Numbered from the stretch's first letter, positions 8,646-17,816 are shown. The stretch is 64,000 bases of DNA from Lentihominibacter butyricus (GCF_025567305.1 NZ_JAOQJP010000003.1:143771-207770), one strand, 5' to 3'. Program-made: numbers and translations. The notes: generated from the letters alone by a model not told the origin.

Positions 8646-9890
8646 TTACTCTTCGACCTCTTCTGTTTCTTCCAAAGGTTCTGCCGGTGTTTTCTTTCTG
8701 TTCTTCACGATGTATGCTGCTGCAAGCACCGCTATCAGCACTGCTGCTGCGATGCCGATCCACACTCCCGTATGACTGCCTTTTTCTTCTTTTACCGTTT
8801 CCTTCGCCACATCCCATTTTTCTGTGGAAAGTATGTATTTATCGGCTTCTCCGTACATTGTGCTGCATGTCACGTATCCGTTCTCAACACTCAGTTCATC
8901 CTCTATTGCCCTGGCGCCGTTTTCCTTGTCGAACGAATACAGGTAAAGCTTGTCCGAATCCTTGAACCAGTCTGCCACTCTGATGTAAGTGCTCGCCTTG
9001 CCCGGCAGCGCCTCCTTGTCGCCTCTCTGTATATACAGTGAATCGGATTTTGAGCCGTATTTGCAGCCTTTGAATGCCTCCCGGCTGAATTCGAGGTTGA
9101 GATCCATATCTCTCGGTTCAGTCACATCTTTTCCTGCGAATTCCCAGGCGTAGAGGATCGTATCTGCGTCGTCCTTCTTCTGGAAGTCGACAAAGTCGCC
9201 TTTCCCCTTGATACTTTCAAGCGCGTCTTTTCCGGTCTTTCCGTCAGGTATCATCACGAAACTGATCTTGCCGCGGTCGCTGTCCACCGTCTTTGTCGTT
9301 CCTTCGGTTTCGTTTTCCTTTTCGTTTTTATCACTTTTCTTTGATTTGTTTTTCTTTGCCGGTTTTGCTGACACCTGTCCTGAGGAAGCTGTTGTCGCCT
9401 GTGTCGCAGCCTGCGTGCTGTCACTTACCGTCACGTATATGCTCGTCGATGTGCTCGTGAACTGCCTGAGCGATGCAGTGACCGTTATCGTAGCGCTGCC
9501 GGGCGAAATGCCGGTGATATACACAGTGCTGCCGCTGCACGACGCAGTCGCTACACTCGTATTGCTCGAATATGCGTTGGCATATGCATAGTATGTCATA
9601 TATGTAGTTCCTGCGCATTTACATTCTCCATTCGCATCAAGGCAGTCTTTCTCACCGCAGATCTGCGGACATTCCGCCATGCCGCAGCCCGGAAGCTGAG
9701 AACTTGATGCCGGAGAAAATGAAAGGCTGACTGCTGCCGAGCCTCCCTGCGATACAGATACACTGCTCTGCCCCGCATACACTCCCACACTTCCTCTCTG
9801 GAAATATGCGAATGAGTCGGAACACGTCATCACTCCTGTTATCAGCAGAGCCAGTACGAATATCAGACTCCGCTTAGCTGTCTTTTTCAT
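8646..9890 (-). CDS. membrane-anchored surface protein with BIG2-like domain and six-Cys motif
   Basis: 414 residues. Residues 1-28 are a signal peptide. Residues 40-155 form an Ig-like domain ending in GSATITVTAS, with an inserted loop carrying C69, M71, C74, C78, C83, C90 and C92. A Ser/Thr/Lys-rich linker (155-205) follows, then an unrecognised domain (205-360) and a transmembrane helix near 375-397 with a short acidic cytoplasmic tail. The Cys/Met spacing is identical to that in the protein at 481-2139. The gene is directly followed, after one base, by an ABC ATPase gene. A role as a surface metal or cofactor binder is inference. Confidence 0.75.
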   Translation of the reverse strand: MKKTAKRSLIFVLALLITGVMTCSDSFAYFQRGSVGVYAGQSSVSVSQGGSAAVSLSFSPASSSQLPGCGMAECPQICGEKDCLDANGECKCAGTTYMTYYAYANAYSSNTSVATASCSGSTVYITGISPGSATITVTASLRQFTSTSTSIYVTVSDSTQAATQATTASSGQVSAKPAKKNKSKKSDKNEKENETEGTTKTVDSDRGKISFVMIPDGKTGKDALESIKGKGDFVDFQKKDDADTILYAWEFAGKDVTEPRDMDLNLEFSREAFKGCKYGSKSDSLYIQRGDKEALPGKASTYIRVADWFKDSDKLYLYSFDKENGARAIEDELSVENGYVTCSTMYGEADKYILSTEKWDVAKETVKEEKGSHTGVWIGIAAAVLIAVLAAAYIVKNRKKTPAEPLEETEEVEE

Positions 9891-9934
9891 TTCAGTTACC
9901 TCCGATAGTTTTCATGATCGACTTGATTTTCCCG

Positions 9935-10771
9935 TTACTTTATCGATCTGCCGTTTATCTTCCTGTACGAATATATATCTATGTCAAGCTCTGCATCAGA
10001 GCCCTGTTTTTCTACTGTTATGATGTTTTTTGAACACGATACGGAGTATTCAGCTCCGTAATTGTTCTGCAGGGTCTCGACTATCCCTGCCGCTATATCT
10101 CTGTCGTTTTCTGCGAGGAATTCGTGACCGTGCACTGCTGCGTACCCATCCAGCATTTCCAGCGCTCTGGTCTCCGAAACCGGTACCTCTTCACCGTTTT
10201 CGGTTATGCCGACCCATGCGATGCTTCGTATGTTCCAGATCGAATCCACGGATTTCACGACTTTGCCGGGTTCTGACGATACCGTTGACAGACTTACTCC
10301 CGACGGTATCAGCGCTTCCAGTGTAAAGTCCTGCACTGCGTACTTTTCATCGGCACTTCTGATACACGAAATACCTTTTTCTTTTTCCGCGGGTCCGATC
10401 TTCAGGATGCCTTTCGTGACCGCATCCACCGGGATCTTTATCCTTGCCGTATTTTCATCGTCCCCGGCCGTAAACTCGCACTCGTCGTCTTTCACTCGTT
10501 CATCTGAGATTGTGATACGCAGATCGCTGCATTTTTCATCTGTGACCGCGATCTCCCTGTCGAATATCAGATCCGCCGTGACATACTGACTGTCCTCCGA
10601 ACCCTCGCTGTATGACCCGACCGCCACATCCTCGAGCTGCGGCGAGTATTCAGCATCCGTTTTTACGCTGCCGCACGATGCCAGCATCGCTGCTGATACG
10701 ACAGCTGTCGCCGCTGCCATGAACATCCTGCGGATCATCGTACATCTGTTTCCTGCTTTGTTTCTGTCCAT
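9935..10771 (-). CDS. lipoprotein of unknown function
   Basis: 278 residues from the ATG at 10769-10771, which has AGGTG five bases before it; a GTG two codons earlier is possible. The signal peptide ends in MLASC, a lipobox, so the mature protein should be lipid-anchored to the outer face of the membrane. The rest is acidic with predicted beta strands and no motif I recognise. The gene lies 44 bases upstream of the six-Cys surface protein and runs the same way, so it may share that transcript. Confidence 0.65.
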   Translation of the reverse strand: MDRNKAGNRCTMIRRMFMAAATAVVSAAMLASCGSVKTDAEYSPQLEDVAVGSYSEGSEDSQYVTADLIFDREIAVTDEKCSDLRITISDERVKDDECEFTAGDDENTARIKIPVDAVTKGILKIGPAEKEKGISCIRSADEKYAVQDFTLEALIPSGVSLSTVSSEPGKVVKSVDSIWNIRSIAWVGITENGEEVPVSETRALEMLDGYAAVHGHEFLAENDRDIAAGIVETLQNNYGAEYSVSCSKNIITVEKQGSDAELDIDIYSYRKINGRSIK

Positions 10772-10908
10772 TTTCACCTGAGTTTTCTATTGTATTAACG
10801 CTCTTTATAAAGGGAATATGGAGACCGAAACACTGTCCGATCTCCTGCTTTCCCCTGTTGCTTTATTTGACATAATGAAAGTAAGTGTATTGCATAGTTA
10901 TATGTTTC

Positions 10909-12480
10909 TTATCTGCTTCTGCCTGCATTCTTTTTTCTGAATGCTATCACAGTACCGCCTGCAGCTGCTGCAAGGATCAGTGCTCCCGCCCACAGCATGA
11001 TGCTGAAATCATCACCGGTAGCTGTGCCGCTGCTTGGATCTTTTTTCCCGTCAGTCTTTCCTGTATCTGCAGGTGTTTTCGGCTGTGTAAATTCCGCACT
11101 TACGATATCGCTTGGCATCATGCCGTTCTTTACAGCATATGCTTTTACTACTGCGGCCTTTTCAAGAGTAAAAGTTCCTTTATATTCTATTCTGGTATCG
11201 CTGCTCTTCGGATCGCTTCCGTCTGTCGTGTAGTAGATCACAGCATCCTCTGTTTCACAGCTTATCGAAACTTTCTGCTTGTCCTTGAATTCGCCTCCGT
11301 TAGGAGTGATAACAGGTGCTGCAGTCTTTTCACCTTCGATCACGTCCATGCCGAACACTGTATAAGTCGCCGACCACGTAGTCGTCTCCCCTGCGACCTT
11401 AGTGCTGTCCTCAGGATCCATCGCGATACCGAACAGGAATCTGAACGTGTTTTCCTTTGCAATGAGGCTGTCATATGCACCGGCAGGCTTTGTCTGATCG
11501 CTCCTGAAGATCACTTCATCATACTGATATGCGATCATCGGATCCACCTTGGTCTTGTCAGCTCCGCCAAGAGCCGTCTTCACACCATCATCGAATCTTC
11601 CACCGCTGAGCAGAGTGTTCCTGAGCGATTCGTCTGTATATACTCCCGGGAATGCATATCTGTCCTGCATCAGATGTTCATATGTGAATATACCTCTAGA
11701 GTAGTATGCATCCTCCGTAGTGCTGTCATTTGACTCCTTTGCGCTGTCATTAGTTCTCAGCTTCAGCGTCATCCCCTGTTCAAAAGTTATCCCGGCTGCC
11801 TTGAAGATGTCGTTTATATCAGCTCCCTGTGCTCTGAACACAGTCAGACCTCTCATACCGCAGATAGTGTTGTACCACTTGTCCTCACCGCTGCTCATCT
11901 GCTTTATCTCGTCTTTTGTAAAGGTCTTTGCAGTCTTCACATTGCCGTCTTTGTCGATCAGCCTTACCTGCAGTGTCTCCGCACCGTACATCGTAGCCGT
12001 GAAGTCTGCCTGTAATGAGCCTTTATCACCCGATGTATCGAGCTTTACAGTAAATGTCTTTGTACGTTCTGCTGTTGATACGTTGAGTATCGGATCTTCT
12101 GCTGTACGCTTGAGGCTCAGCACCATCCTGTATGACATTTCTCCTGTCTTCCTGTCTTTTACAGTATCTGCTTTTATCGACCACTGCTCTGCCGTCAGCT
12201 CCTTCGCTTTACCGTCAGCTATGATAGTCACTTTCTCCACCGCTTCGGCATAGCCTTCGAGCTCTGCCAGCTTCTCCTCATCTGTCTTGCCTGCCCACGT
12301 ATCATCTCCGCTGTACGTGAGATTGATCTTCAGCGGATCACCCGTGTAGCGCAGCGTTACATTTTCCGCAGATATCGACGGCTGCGTCGTTTCTGCCGCC
12401 ATCGCAGTCACCGGAGCCATCACACCGAGGATCATTATCGCACTCAGTACGAAGGCCAGCATTTTTTTCGAAAATTTCAT
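10909..12480 (-). CDS. anchored surface protein: molybdopterin-fold-like domain plus chitobiase-C-like domain
   Basis: 523 residues. The signal peptide (1-29) closely resembles that of the protein at 481-2139. The middle (about 175-380) resembles secreted clostridial proteins that adopt an oxidoreductase molybdopterin-binding-like fold: FTKDEIKQMSSGE, a WYNTICGMRGLTVFRAQG segment, then DINDIFKAAGI. Residues 385-465 match the CHB_HEX_C_1 domain (PVITPNGGEFKDKQ, YYTTDGSDPKSSD). The tail TATGDDFSIMLW, a hydrophobic helix and RKKN form an anchor without LPXTG. No cofactor ligand can be assigned, so catalysis is doubtful; ligand binding is more likely. Confidence 0.65.
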   Translation of the reverse strand: MKFSKKMLAFVLSAIMILGVMAPVTAMAAETTQPSISAENVTLRYTGDPLKINLTYSGDDTWAGKTDEEKLAELEGYAEAVEKVTIIADGKAKELTAEQWSIKADTVKDRKTGEMSYRMVLSLKRTAEDPILNVSTAERTKTFTVKLDTSGDKGSLQADFTATMYGAETLQVRLIDKDGNVKTAKTFTKDEIKQMSSGEDKWYNTICGMRGLTVFRAQGADINDIFKAAGITFEQGMTLKLRTNDSAKESNDSTTEDAYYSRGIFTYEHLMQDRYAFPGVYTDESLRNTLLSGGRFDDGVKTALGGADKTKVDPMIAYQYDEVIFRSDQTKPAGAYDSLIAKENTFRFLFGIAMDPEDSTKVAGETTTWSATYTVFGMDVIEGEKTAAPVITPNGGEFKDKQKVSISCETEDAVIYYTTDGSDPKSSDTRIEYKGTFTLEKAAVVKAYAVKNGMMPSDIVSAEFTQPKTPADTGKTDGKKDPSSGTATGDDFSIMLWAGALILAAAAGGTVIAFRKKNAGRSR

Positions 12481-12566
12481 CTTCCCTCTCCTCCTTTAAC
12501 CATTCATTTTACCGGCTGAAACCGGTATCGCCTGCTTTTTACACTTCTTATACTTTCATAAATATG

Positions 12567-14042
12567 TCAGTTCAGATATATCCTTATCAGCGTACAGTCT
12601 CCTGCTGTCTCTACACGTTCACCGCCGTAATAGCCGTCAAGATTTCCAAAGCATGCAGTGAACGGGCCGCTGTGGTTCTTTACAACGCCCACTTCAGTAT
12701 CTATCCCCTTCTTTTCAAGAGACTGATTCAGCTGATCGTATGCCACATAAGCCTTGCTCTCATGATCATGCTCTTTCAGGATCGGATACCCGTTCTTTAC
12801 ACACGATATCACCGGGATCGCGCCCGGGATCTTCACCCCGTCACGCGTCATGATGTAGTATGCACTGTCATTGTTCTTATGATCGAAATACTTCAGATCT
12901 TCCACAGTGTTGTACACCTCGCCGTCTCTTCCGACAAGTTCGGCCCTTCCGTCAAGAGTGCTCACTCCGGCTTTCTTTTTAAGGAGCCACAGAAAATCGA
13001 CCCCTTCAAAGTAGTCGGTCCATCCGCCTGCGCCCGCATACGAAAATGTCTTCTCATCTCCGAGTGTTCCGTAATAACCGCCATGCACTTTTGACGGATT
13101 TTCCCTCATCAGGTCTTCGATCTCCGCAGTCGTAAGTTCCACGACTCTGTCCGGTCCGCGATATGCCGTATCTTTGTGGTATACTTCTATCGTAAATGTG
13201 CAGTCCAGTGAATCTTTATACAGCTTGCGATCATGAAAACCGTACTCCGGGTCTTCAGGCGTCCTGCCTTTTCCTGCAGTCATGGACTTTACAGGAAACT
13301 GTTCCTTGAGTTTTCCGTCTTTGAAAACCATCAGCATCACCGCCTGATCATCATCGCGGCCCTGCTCCTGCAGAGCAAATGGACCTTCACCGCTTCCCGT
13401 GGCCAGTATCGCCTTGTATTTGCTGCCGGAAAGCTTCTTATATGAAAATGTTTTTTTGTTTTCGTCTTTGTCTTCAAAAAGAATATTAAGCTTTTTCGTA
13501 TTTTTATCTATACCGCAGAGATCGAGAAATTTTATAAGATCGACCCCGTAGTATCCAGCGTTTTCTGCGAGGAGCCCGAGCGCATTCATCTTGCTGTTTA
13601 CAAATGATATCCTTATCAGCTCCTCGAGATCCCTGACCGAATAAATCGATTCCTCAGGCATAGCATTGCCTGTGAGCGTTATCGCATAGTAGATCTGATC
13701 TCCATACTGTGATCCGTATTTTCCCAGATCTGAAATGTACAGCTTGTCTATGATCTGCTGTTCATGATCTGATGGCGATCTGTCTTCTTCAGTTACTTTG
13801 ACCTTAAGCGAGGTCTCATGCGATTCACCGTCCGCATCCTCTTTGTGTGATCCATGTGACTCAGAAGGTTCTGCGTTTTCAATGCTGCTACTGCCCGAAT
13901 CGCTTTGCAAAGCACCCCTGCCTTCTGTATCTGTGTCGCTTTTTTCACAACCCGTCACTGCAAGAGTAAACAGCACCACAATAGCAATGAAAAGGATCCT
14001 CAACACATACTTGTAATGCTTTGCGCTTTTCTGGTAATACAT
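12567..14042 (-). CDS. lipoprotein with two molybdopterin-fold-like repeats
   Basis: 491 residues. Signal peptide with lipobox AVTGC near residue 32, followed by a low-complexity Ser/Glu/Asp linker to about 95. Two similar units follow, each with the pattern seen in oxidoreductase molybdopterin-binding folds: YYGVDLIKFLDLCGI near 165 and FEGVDFLWLLKKKAGV near 355. No conserved active-site Cys is evident. RBS AGAGGA is eight bases from the ATG. It is the most upstream gene of the leftward surface-protein cluster. Function is unknown; extracellular binding is the simplest guess. Confidence 0.6.
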   Translation of the reverse strand: MYYQKSAKHYKYVLRILFIAIVVLFTLAVTGCEKSDTDTEGRGALQSDSGSSSIENAEPSESHGSHKEDADGESHETSLKVKVTEEDRSPSDHEQQIIDKLYISDLGKYGSQYGDQIYYAITLTGNAMPEESIYSVRDLEELIRISFVNSKMNALGLLAENAGYYGVDLIKFLDLCGIDKNTKKLNILFEDKDENKKTFSYKKLSGSKYKAILATGSGEGPFALQEQGRDDDQAVMLMVFKDGKLKEQFPVKSMTAGKGRTPEDPEYGFHDRKLYKDSLDCTFTIEVYHKDTAYRGPDRVVELTTAEIEDLMRENPSKVHGGYYGTLGDEKTFSYAGAGGWTDYFEGVDFLWLLKKKAGVSTLDGRAELVGRDGEVYNTVEDLKYFDHKNNDSAYYIMTRDGVKIPGAIPVISCVKNGYPILKEHDHESKAYVAYDQLNQSLEKKGIDTEVGVVKNHSGPFTACFGNLDGYYGGERVETAGDCTLIRIYLN

Positions 14043-14294
14043 TGCCTTGTCCTCTGATAAAATTCATTCAATTATTACATAATCTACACATAACTTTTAT
14101 GCCGTTTGATAGTATCAACAAAACTCTCATCTGTCGTTTGTCGAAACAACCGACGCCTGCCAAAAATGTTTTTGCGACAACATCAATCCTCTCGGATATC
14201 GCATTGAGCAAAATCGTTACATATCAGCAGCAAAAAGATCGTGAGCAATTGATAAAATCGGAGAACACGATCAGACGGGATAAATCAACAATAG

Positions 14295-14338
14295 AAAAAA
14301 CTGCCCTGTCAACAGCTTTTACACTATCGACAGGGCAG
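14295..14338 (-). terminator. rho-independent terminator of the collagen-like gene
   Basis: A 10-bp perfect stem (14301-14310 with 14329-14338) has an 18-base loop and is followed on the minus strand by six T. It lies 80 bases past the collagen-like gene stop. The remaining part of the 14043-14418 gap has no gene I can support; it should hold the promoter of the gene at 12567-14042. Confidence 0.8.
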
Positions 14339-14418
14339 ATTTTATTCATCCAGATTTGTTCATCGTATATCAGGATCAAGTTTAGCAGTTATTATTGTGC
14401 ATATCGCAATCTACGCTT

Positions 14419-15168
14419 TTATCTTGCCAGATACCCTGCGTTTCTCAGATTTCCAAGCAGTTCGTTCACAGTGTTGATCACATCTGTAAGCGTTGCCGTC
14501 GCAGCAAGGTCGGTTACCTGTTCTGCAGCAGCCGGTGCGGGGCCGGTCGCTCCCGTCGGACCCTGTGCTCCTGCTTCACCTGCGGGACCCTGAGGCCCTG
14601 TAGGGCCGGTTGCTCCTGTTGGCCCTGTTGCTCCCTGTATGCCGTCAAGACCTGCCGGGCCTGTCGCTCCTGTCGGACCCGTTGAACCCTGCGCTCCTGC
14701 TTCGCCTGCGGGACCCTGAGGCCCTGTCGGGCCGGTTGCTCCTGTCGGACCTGTTGGTCCTGTTGCTCCCTGTATGCCGTCAAGACCTGCCGGGCCTTGA
14801 GGACCGGTCGCTCCCGTCGGACCCTGTGCTCCTGCTTCACCTGCGGGACCCTGAGGGCCGGTCGGGCCGGTTGCTCCTGTCGGACCTGTTGGTCCTGTTG
14901 CTCCCTGTATGCCGTCAAGACCTGCCGGGCCTATCTCTCCCGCCGGACCTGTCGGCCCTGTTACACCAGTCGCGCCGGTTGCTCCTGTCGTCCCCGGAAA
15001 TCCCACCGGTCCCTCCGGGCCCATCGGGCCTTCCTGCCCGCGAGGCCCCCTTGGACCAGGACACCCCCTCGGCCCCATCGGACCTGTCGCTCCGGTCGGG
15101 CCTCGCTGCTGACAGCAGTCATTATTATAACCGCAGCAGCAATCATTGTTCGGATTATTAAAAAGCAT
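14419..15168 (-). CDS. collagen-like (Gly-X-Y) repeat protein
   Basis: 249 residues. The N-terminus (1-22) is Cys- and Asn-rich (NNDCCCGYNNDCCQQRG). Residues about 23-208 are uninterrupted Gly-X-Y triplets, mostly GPT, GAT, GPQ and GPA, which form a collagen triple helix. The C-terminus (210-249) is a short Ala/Leu-rich region ending TVNELLGNLRNAGYLAR, like that of clostridial spore-surface collagen proteins. Such proteins make hair-like filaments on spores or cells. The many Thr in Y positions are typical glycosylation sites, and a glycosyltransferase gene lies just upstream. There is no classical signal peptide. RBS AGGAGG. Confidence 0.9.
   Translation of the reverse strand: MLFNNPNNDCCCGYNNDCCQQRGPTGATGPMGPRGCPGPRGPRGQEGPMGPEGPVGFPGTTGATGATGVTGPTGPAGEIGPAGLDGIQGATGPTGPTGATGPTGPQGPAGEAGAQGPTGATGPQGPAGLDGIQGATGPTGPTGATGPTGPQGPAGEAGAQGSTGPTGATGPAGLDGIQGATGPTGATGPTGPQGPAGEAGAQGPTGATGPAPAAAEQVTDLAATATLTDVINTVNELLGNLRNAGYLAR
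14497..14910 (-). repeat. tandem 135-bp repeats in the collagen-like gene
   Basis: The string CTCCCTGTATGCCGTC recurs at 14631, 14766 and 14901, exactly 135 bases apart each time. Each unit encodes 15 Gly-X-Y triplets starting GLDGIQGATGPT. Near-identical copies imply recent duplication and likely length variation between strains. Confidence 0.85.
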
Positions 15169-15281
15169 GATATTCCTCCTTACAGATATACCATATCCCT
15201 GTTTTTCCCATCGACTCTTCCCTGCAGAGCCTGTGCTCTGCCCTTTGCATGATACCGAAAATACCGGTATCCTTATTTAAC

Positions 15282-16376
15282 TTATGCCTCCTGATATCGC
15301 CCGGTTACAAACAGGCGCTCAAAATATTTCTGGTTTTCGATCACTTCCTTCGATGCCGGTCTGATCATTGCCGCTCTAAGATGATACTGCCACGCCCTGC
15401 CATGGTCACCGAGCCTGTCATAACATACACACAGCTGCATCAGCGGTATATAGCCACGGCAGTCGCTGTGATCAAATCCGCCGTACTTCGCGCAGTCAGG
15501 TGCTGCAAGCGCCCGTTCATACCAGTAAGCCGCCGTTTCATGATCATTACATTCCATAAAACATGCGCCTATCTCACAGCATATCTCCGCCCTCGGCAGA
15601 TCGTATCTGAAACTGTAAAAAAGACTGTCCAGCCTCATCTGCGGTTTTGCGAGATACTTGAAGCACAAAGACCTCTGCAGGCATGCATCTATCAGATTTT
15701 CACGCCACGCGCCCTTTTCAGCGAGAAACCTGTCAAACACAGAGATCGCTTCTTCATACCGCCCGTGATCGTAAAGCTCCCTGCCGTAATAAAACACCTG
15801 CCGCGAATCGCCCAGCTCGCCACGCGCTATCATGGACTCGTATATCCTGAGGTTCCTATCAGAGCCATCTGCACTGTTCTTATGATGTTCGATCTCAATG
15901 TCAGAATACAGCACCTTGCCTGACGGCACGACTGCCTCGTGCACCCGGCCTTTCCATATGAACCCCTTCCCGTTTCTGAGCCAGCGTTCCCGATAATATG
16001 AAACAGCCGGATATCCGTCACGATCAAACCCCGTCAGATACTTCATCATCACTACATCTGTATCAGGATCGATCTCCGACTTCAGCGCTTTCATCTTCTT
16101 CAGCTCATTCTCTGTGACGATATCGTCTGCATCCAGCCACATCCAGTAATCCATCGACGCCTTCCTGCATGCAAAATTCCTGGCTGCTGCGAAATCATCC
16201 TCCCACTCAAAGTCGAACACTTTCTGCGTATAATGCCGCGCTATATCTTTCGTGCGATCCTCCGAGCCGGTGTCCACTATTATAATCTCATCTGCGAGCT
16301 CCTTTACAGAATCCAGAGCCCTCGCGAGCACATCCTCTTCATTCTTCACAATCATGCAAAGACTGATACTGACCAT
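15282..16376 (-). CDS. family 2 glycosyltransferase with C-terminal TPR-like repeats
   Basis: 364 residues. Residues 1-110 are the GT-A core of family 2: SLCMIVKNEEDVLARALDSV at the start, VDTGSEDRT near 36 and the metal/nucleotide motif WLDADD near 79. Residues about 185-355 are helical repeats (YEEAISVFDRFL, HETAAYWYERAL, HGRAWQYHLRA) of TPR type. This architecture matches SPBc2/SunS-like and anaerobe glycosyltransferases acting on proteins. Its place directly upstream of the Thr-rich collagen-like gene suggests that protein as acceptor; that link is inference. Confidence 0.88.
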   Translation of the reverse strand: MVSISLCMIVKNEEDVLARALDSVKELADEIIIVDTGSEDRTKDIARHYTQKVFDFEWEDDFAAARNFACRKASMDYWMWLDADDIVTENELKKMKALKSEIDPDTDVVMMKYLTGFDRDGYPAVSYYRERWLRNGKGFIWKGRVHEAVVPSGKVLYSDIEIEHHKNSADGSDRNLRIYESMIARGELGDSRQVFYYGRELYDHGRYEEAISVFDRFLAEKGAWRENLIDACLQRSLCFKYLAKPQMRLDSLFYSFRYDLPRAEICCEIGACFMECNDHETAAYWYERALAAPDCAKYGGFDHSDCRGYIPLMQLCVCYDRLGDHGRAWQYHLRAAMIRPASKEVIENQKYFERLFVTGRYQEA

Positions 16377-16534
16377 TACAAATTACCTCCTGTTTTCGCA
16401 TCGTTGCCAACACACCGAAATGCTTCTTATTTTCGCCGTACATCGTATAACTACTATCTATATTATTCAACTGCTCTCGTTTCGTCCGCACCTTTTGATT
16501 CATAGTGTACCTGTTATCTCCAGTTATGCGCGGC

Positions 16535-16695
16535 AATTTCAGCCATAAAGCAGAAATATCCTATGTAAAATGGCGGAAATCTGGAAATCATGTGGACCTG
16601 TCTGTATGTACGTTCTAAGTCTTCAATAATCATTTGTAAAATTTCAGCCAAACGATCGCATCTGGAGCAAGAAATGGCGGAAATCTGGAAACAAA
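16535..16695. repeat. two copies of a ~50-bp dispersed hairpin repeat in a 600-base gene-free stretch
   Basis: Each copy begins TTTCAGCCA (16537 and 16642) and ends ATGGCGGAAATCTGGAAA (16570 and 16674). The ends are near-complementary: TTTCAGCCAT against the reverse complement TTTCCGCCAT, so each can fold. A third copy lies at about 36710. The gap 16377-16979 otherwise holds only fragments (TTTCAGC and GGCTGAAA again near 16767-16808) and presumably promoters; the long open frame running through it in frame with the next gene has no coding character. Confidence 0.6.
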
Positions 16696-16979
16696 TAAAA
16701 GTTCTGCCTGCTAGCTATGCCCCAGGAAAACTGCTCGGCCAGTTTTATATGGATATAATTTACATATTTCAGCTGCAACACCTGATATATCATATGTTTT
16801 TGGCTGAAACAGCAGTGCAAAACTATGCAAAACCCTGCAAAACAATCCTGCAATCATCACTTTACATTACCTTTGAGCGTATGGTATCATTACATGTTCG
16901 GAATATGCCAAACCATACCGGATACACATCAGTAATAATCACAGTATTCATTCAGAACAGGAGTATAAACAGATATATT

Positions 16980-17816
16980 ATGAAAAAACACAAAAGAAAA
17001 TTTCCCGCAAGACTGTTTACAGCAATGAAACGGGAACTCCGGGAACATCGCAGCTCATTTATAGCATACAATATTTTCAGAGCCCTCGTGATCGTGATAA
17101 TGATCTTCACGATATTCAACAGGAATTTTGAAAGTTCGTTTCTGTGCCTGCTGACGCTCATCCTCCTCACAGTCCCGAGCCTCATGCAGGTAGCACTCAA
17201 GATAGAACTTCCGACAGTTCTCGAAATCACTCTGCTTGCGTTCATATTCGCCGCAGAGATACTCGGCGAGCTCTGCAACTTTTACACGATCTTCCCTTAC
17301 TGGGATACTGTGCTGCACACACTGAACGGCTTCCTTATGGCTGCGATAGGACTCTCGCTGGTGCAGCTGCTCAACAGCAGTGACCGCATACTTTTCCAGC
17401 TTTCGCCGATATTTACATCTATAGTATCGTTCTGTTTCTCGATGACGATAGGCGTTCTGTGGGAGTTTTTCGAATTCAGCATGGACAGATTTTTTGAGCT
17501 CGATATGCAGAAAGATACTGTAGTCCACAAGATTTCTTCCGTCCTGCTGCATCCTGCAGGTGAAAATGTGCCGATAGTGATAAAGAACATCCGCGATGTT
17601 ACCGTCTCCGGTACCGATCTGGGGCTTGGAGGCTACCTGGATATCGGTCTGATCGACACCATGGCTGACCTCTTCGTCAACTTCATAGGCGCGATAGTAT
17701 TCGCGATACTGGGATATTTCTACGTAAAAAACAGGGAGCAGAATTCCGTTGTCGGAAAACTGATTCCCCGTAAAAAAGACACTGATAAAGATTATTTAGC
17801 TGCGCAGGATCGATGA
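16980..17816 (+). CDS. YjdF/DUF2238-like integral membrane protein
   Basis: 278 residues from the ATG at 16980, chosen because the preceding in-frame sequence is repeat DNA; an AGGAG lies rather far upstream, so the start is not certain. About six or seven membrane segments. It matches the DUF2238/YjdF pattern: FPYWDTVLHTLNGFLMAAIG, then GVLWEFFEFSMDRFF, then DTMADLFVNFIGA. Basic at both ends. The family has no agreed function. It is convergent with the acetyltransferase gene, with stop codons abutting. Confidence 0.8.
   Translation: MKKHKRKFPARLFTAMKRELREHRSSFIAYNIFRALVIVIMIFTIFNRNFESSFLCLLTLILLTVPSLMQVALKIELPTVLEITLLAFIFAAEILGELCNFYTIFPYWDTVLHTLNGFLMAAIGLSLVQLLNSSDRILFQLSPIFTSIVSFCFSMTIGVLWEFFEFSMDRFFELDMQKDTVVHKISSVLLHPAGENVPIVIKNIRDVTVSGTDLGLGGYLDIGLIDTMADLFVNFIGAIVFAILGYFYVKNREQNSVVGKLIPRKKDTDKDYLAAQDR

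Noticed and set aside
14610..15161. Plus-strand open frames across the collagen-like gene, and a CRISPR-like periodicity
   Set aside because: Both come from the Gly-X-Y codon pattern; units are tandem without unique spacers.
16590..16979. Long upstream extension of the YjdF-like gene
   Set aside because: The extension covers dispersed repeats and has no protein-like character.
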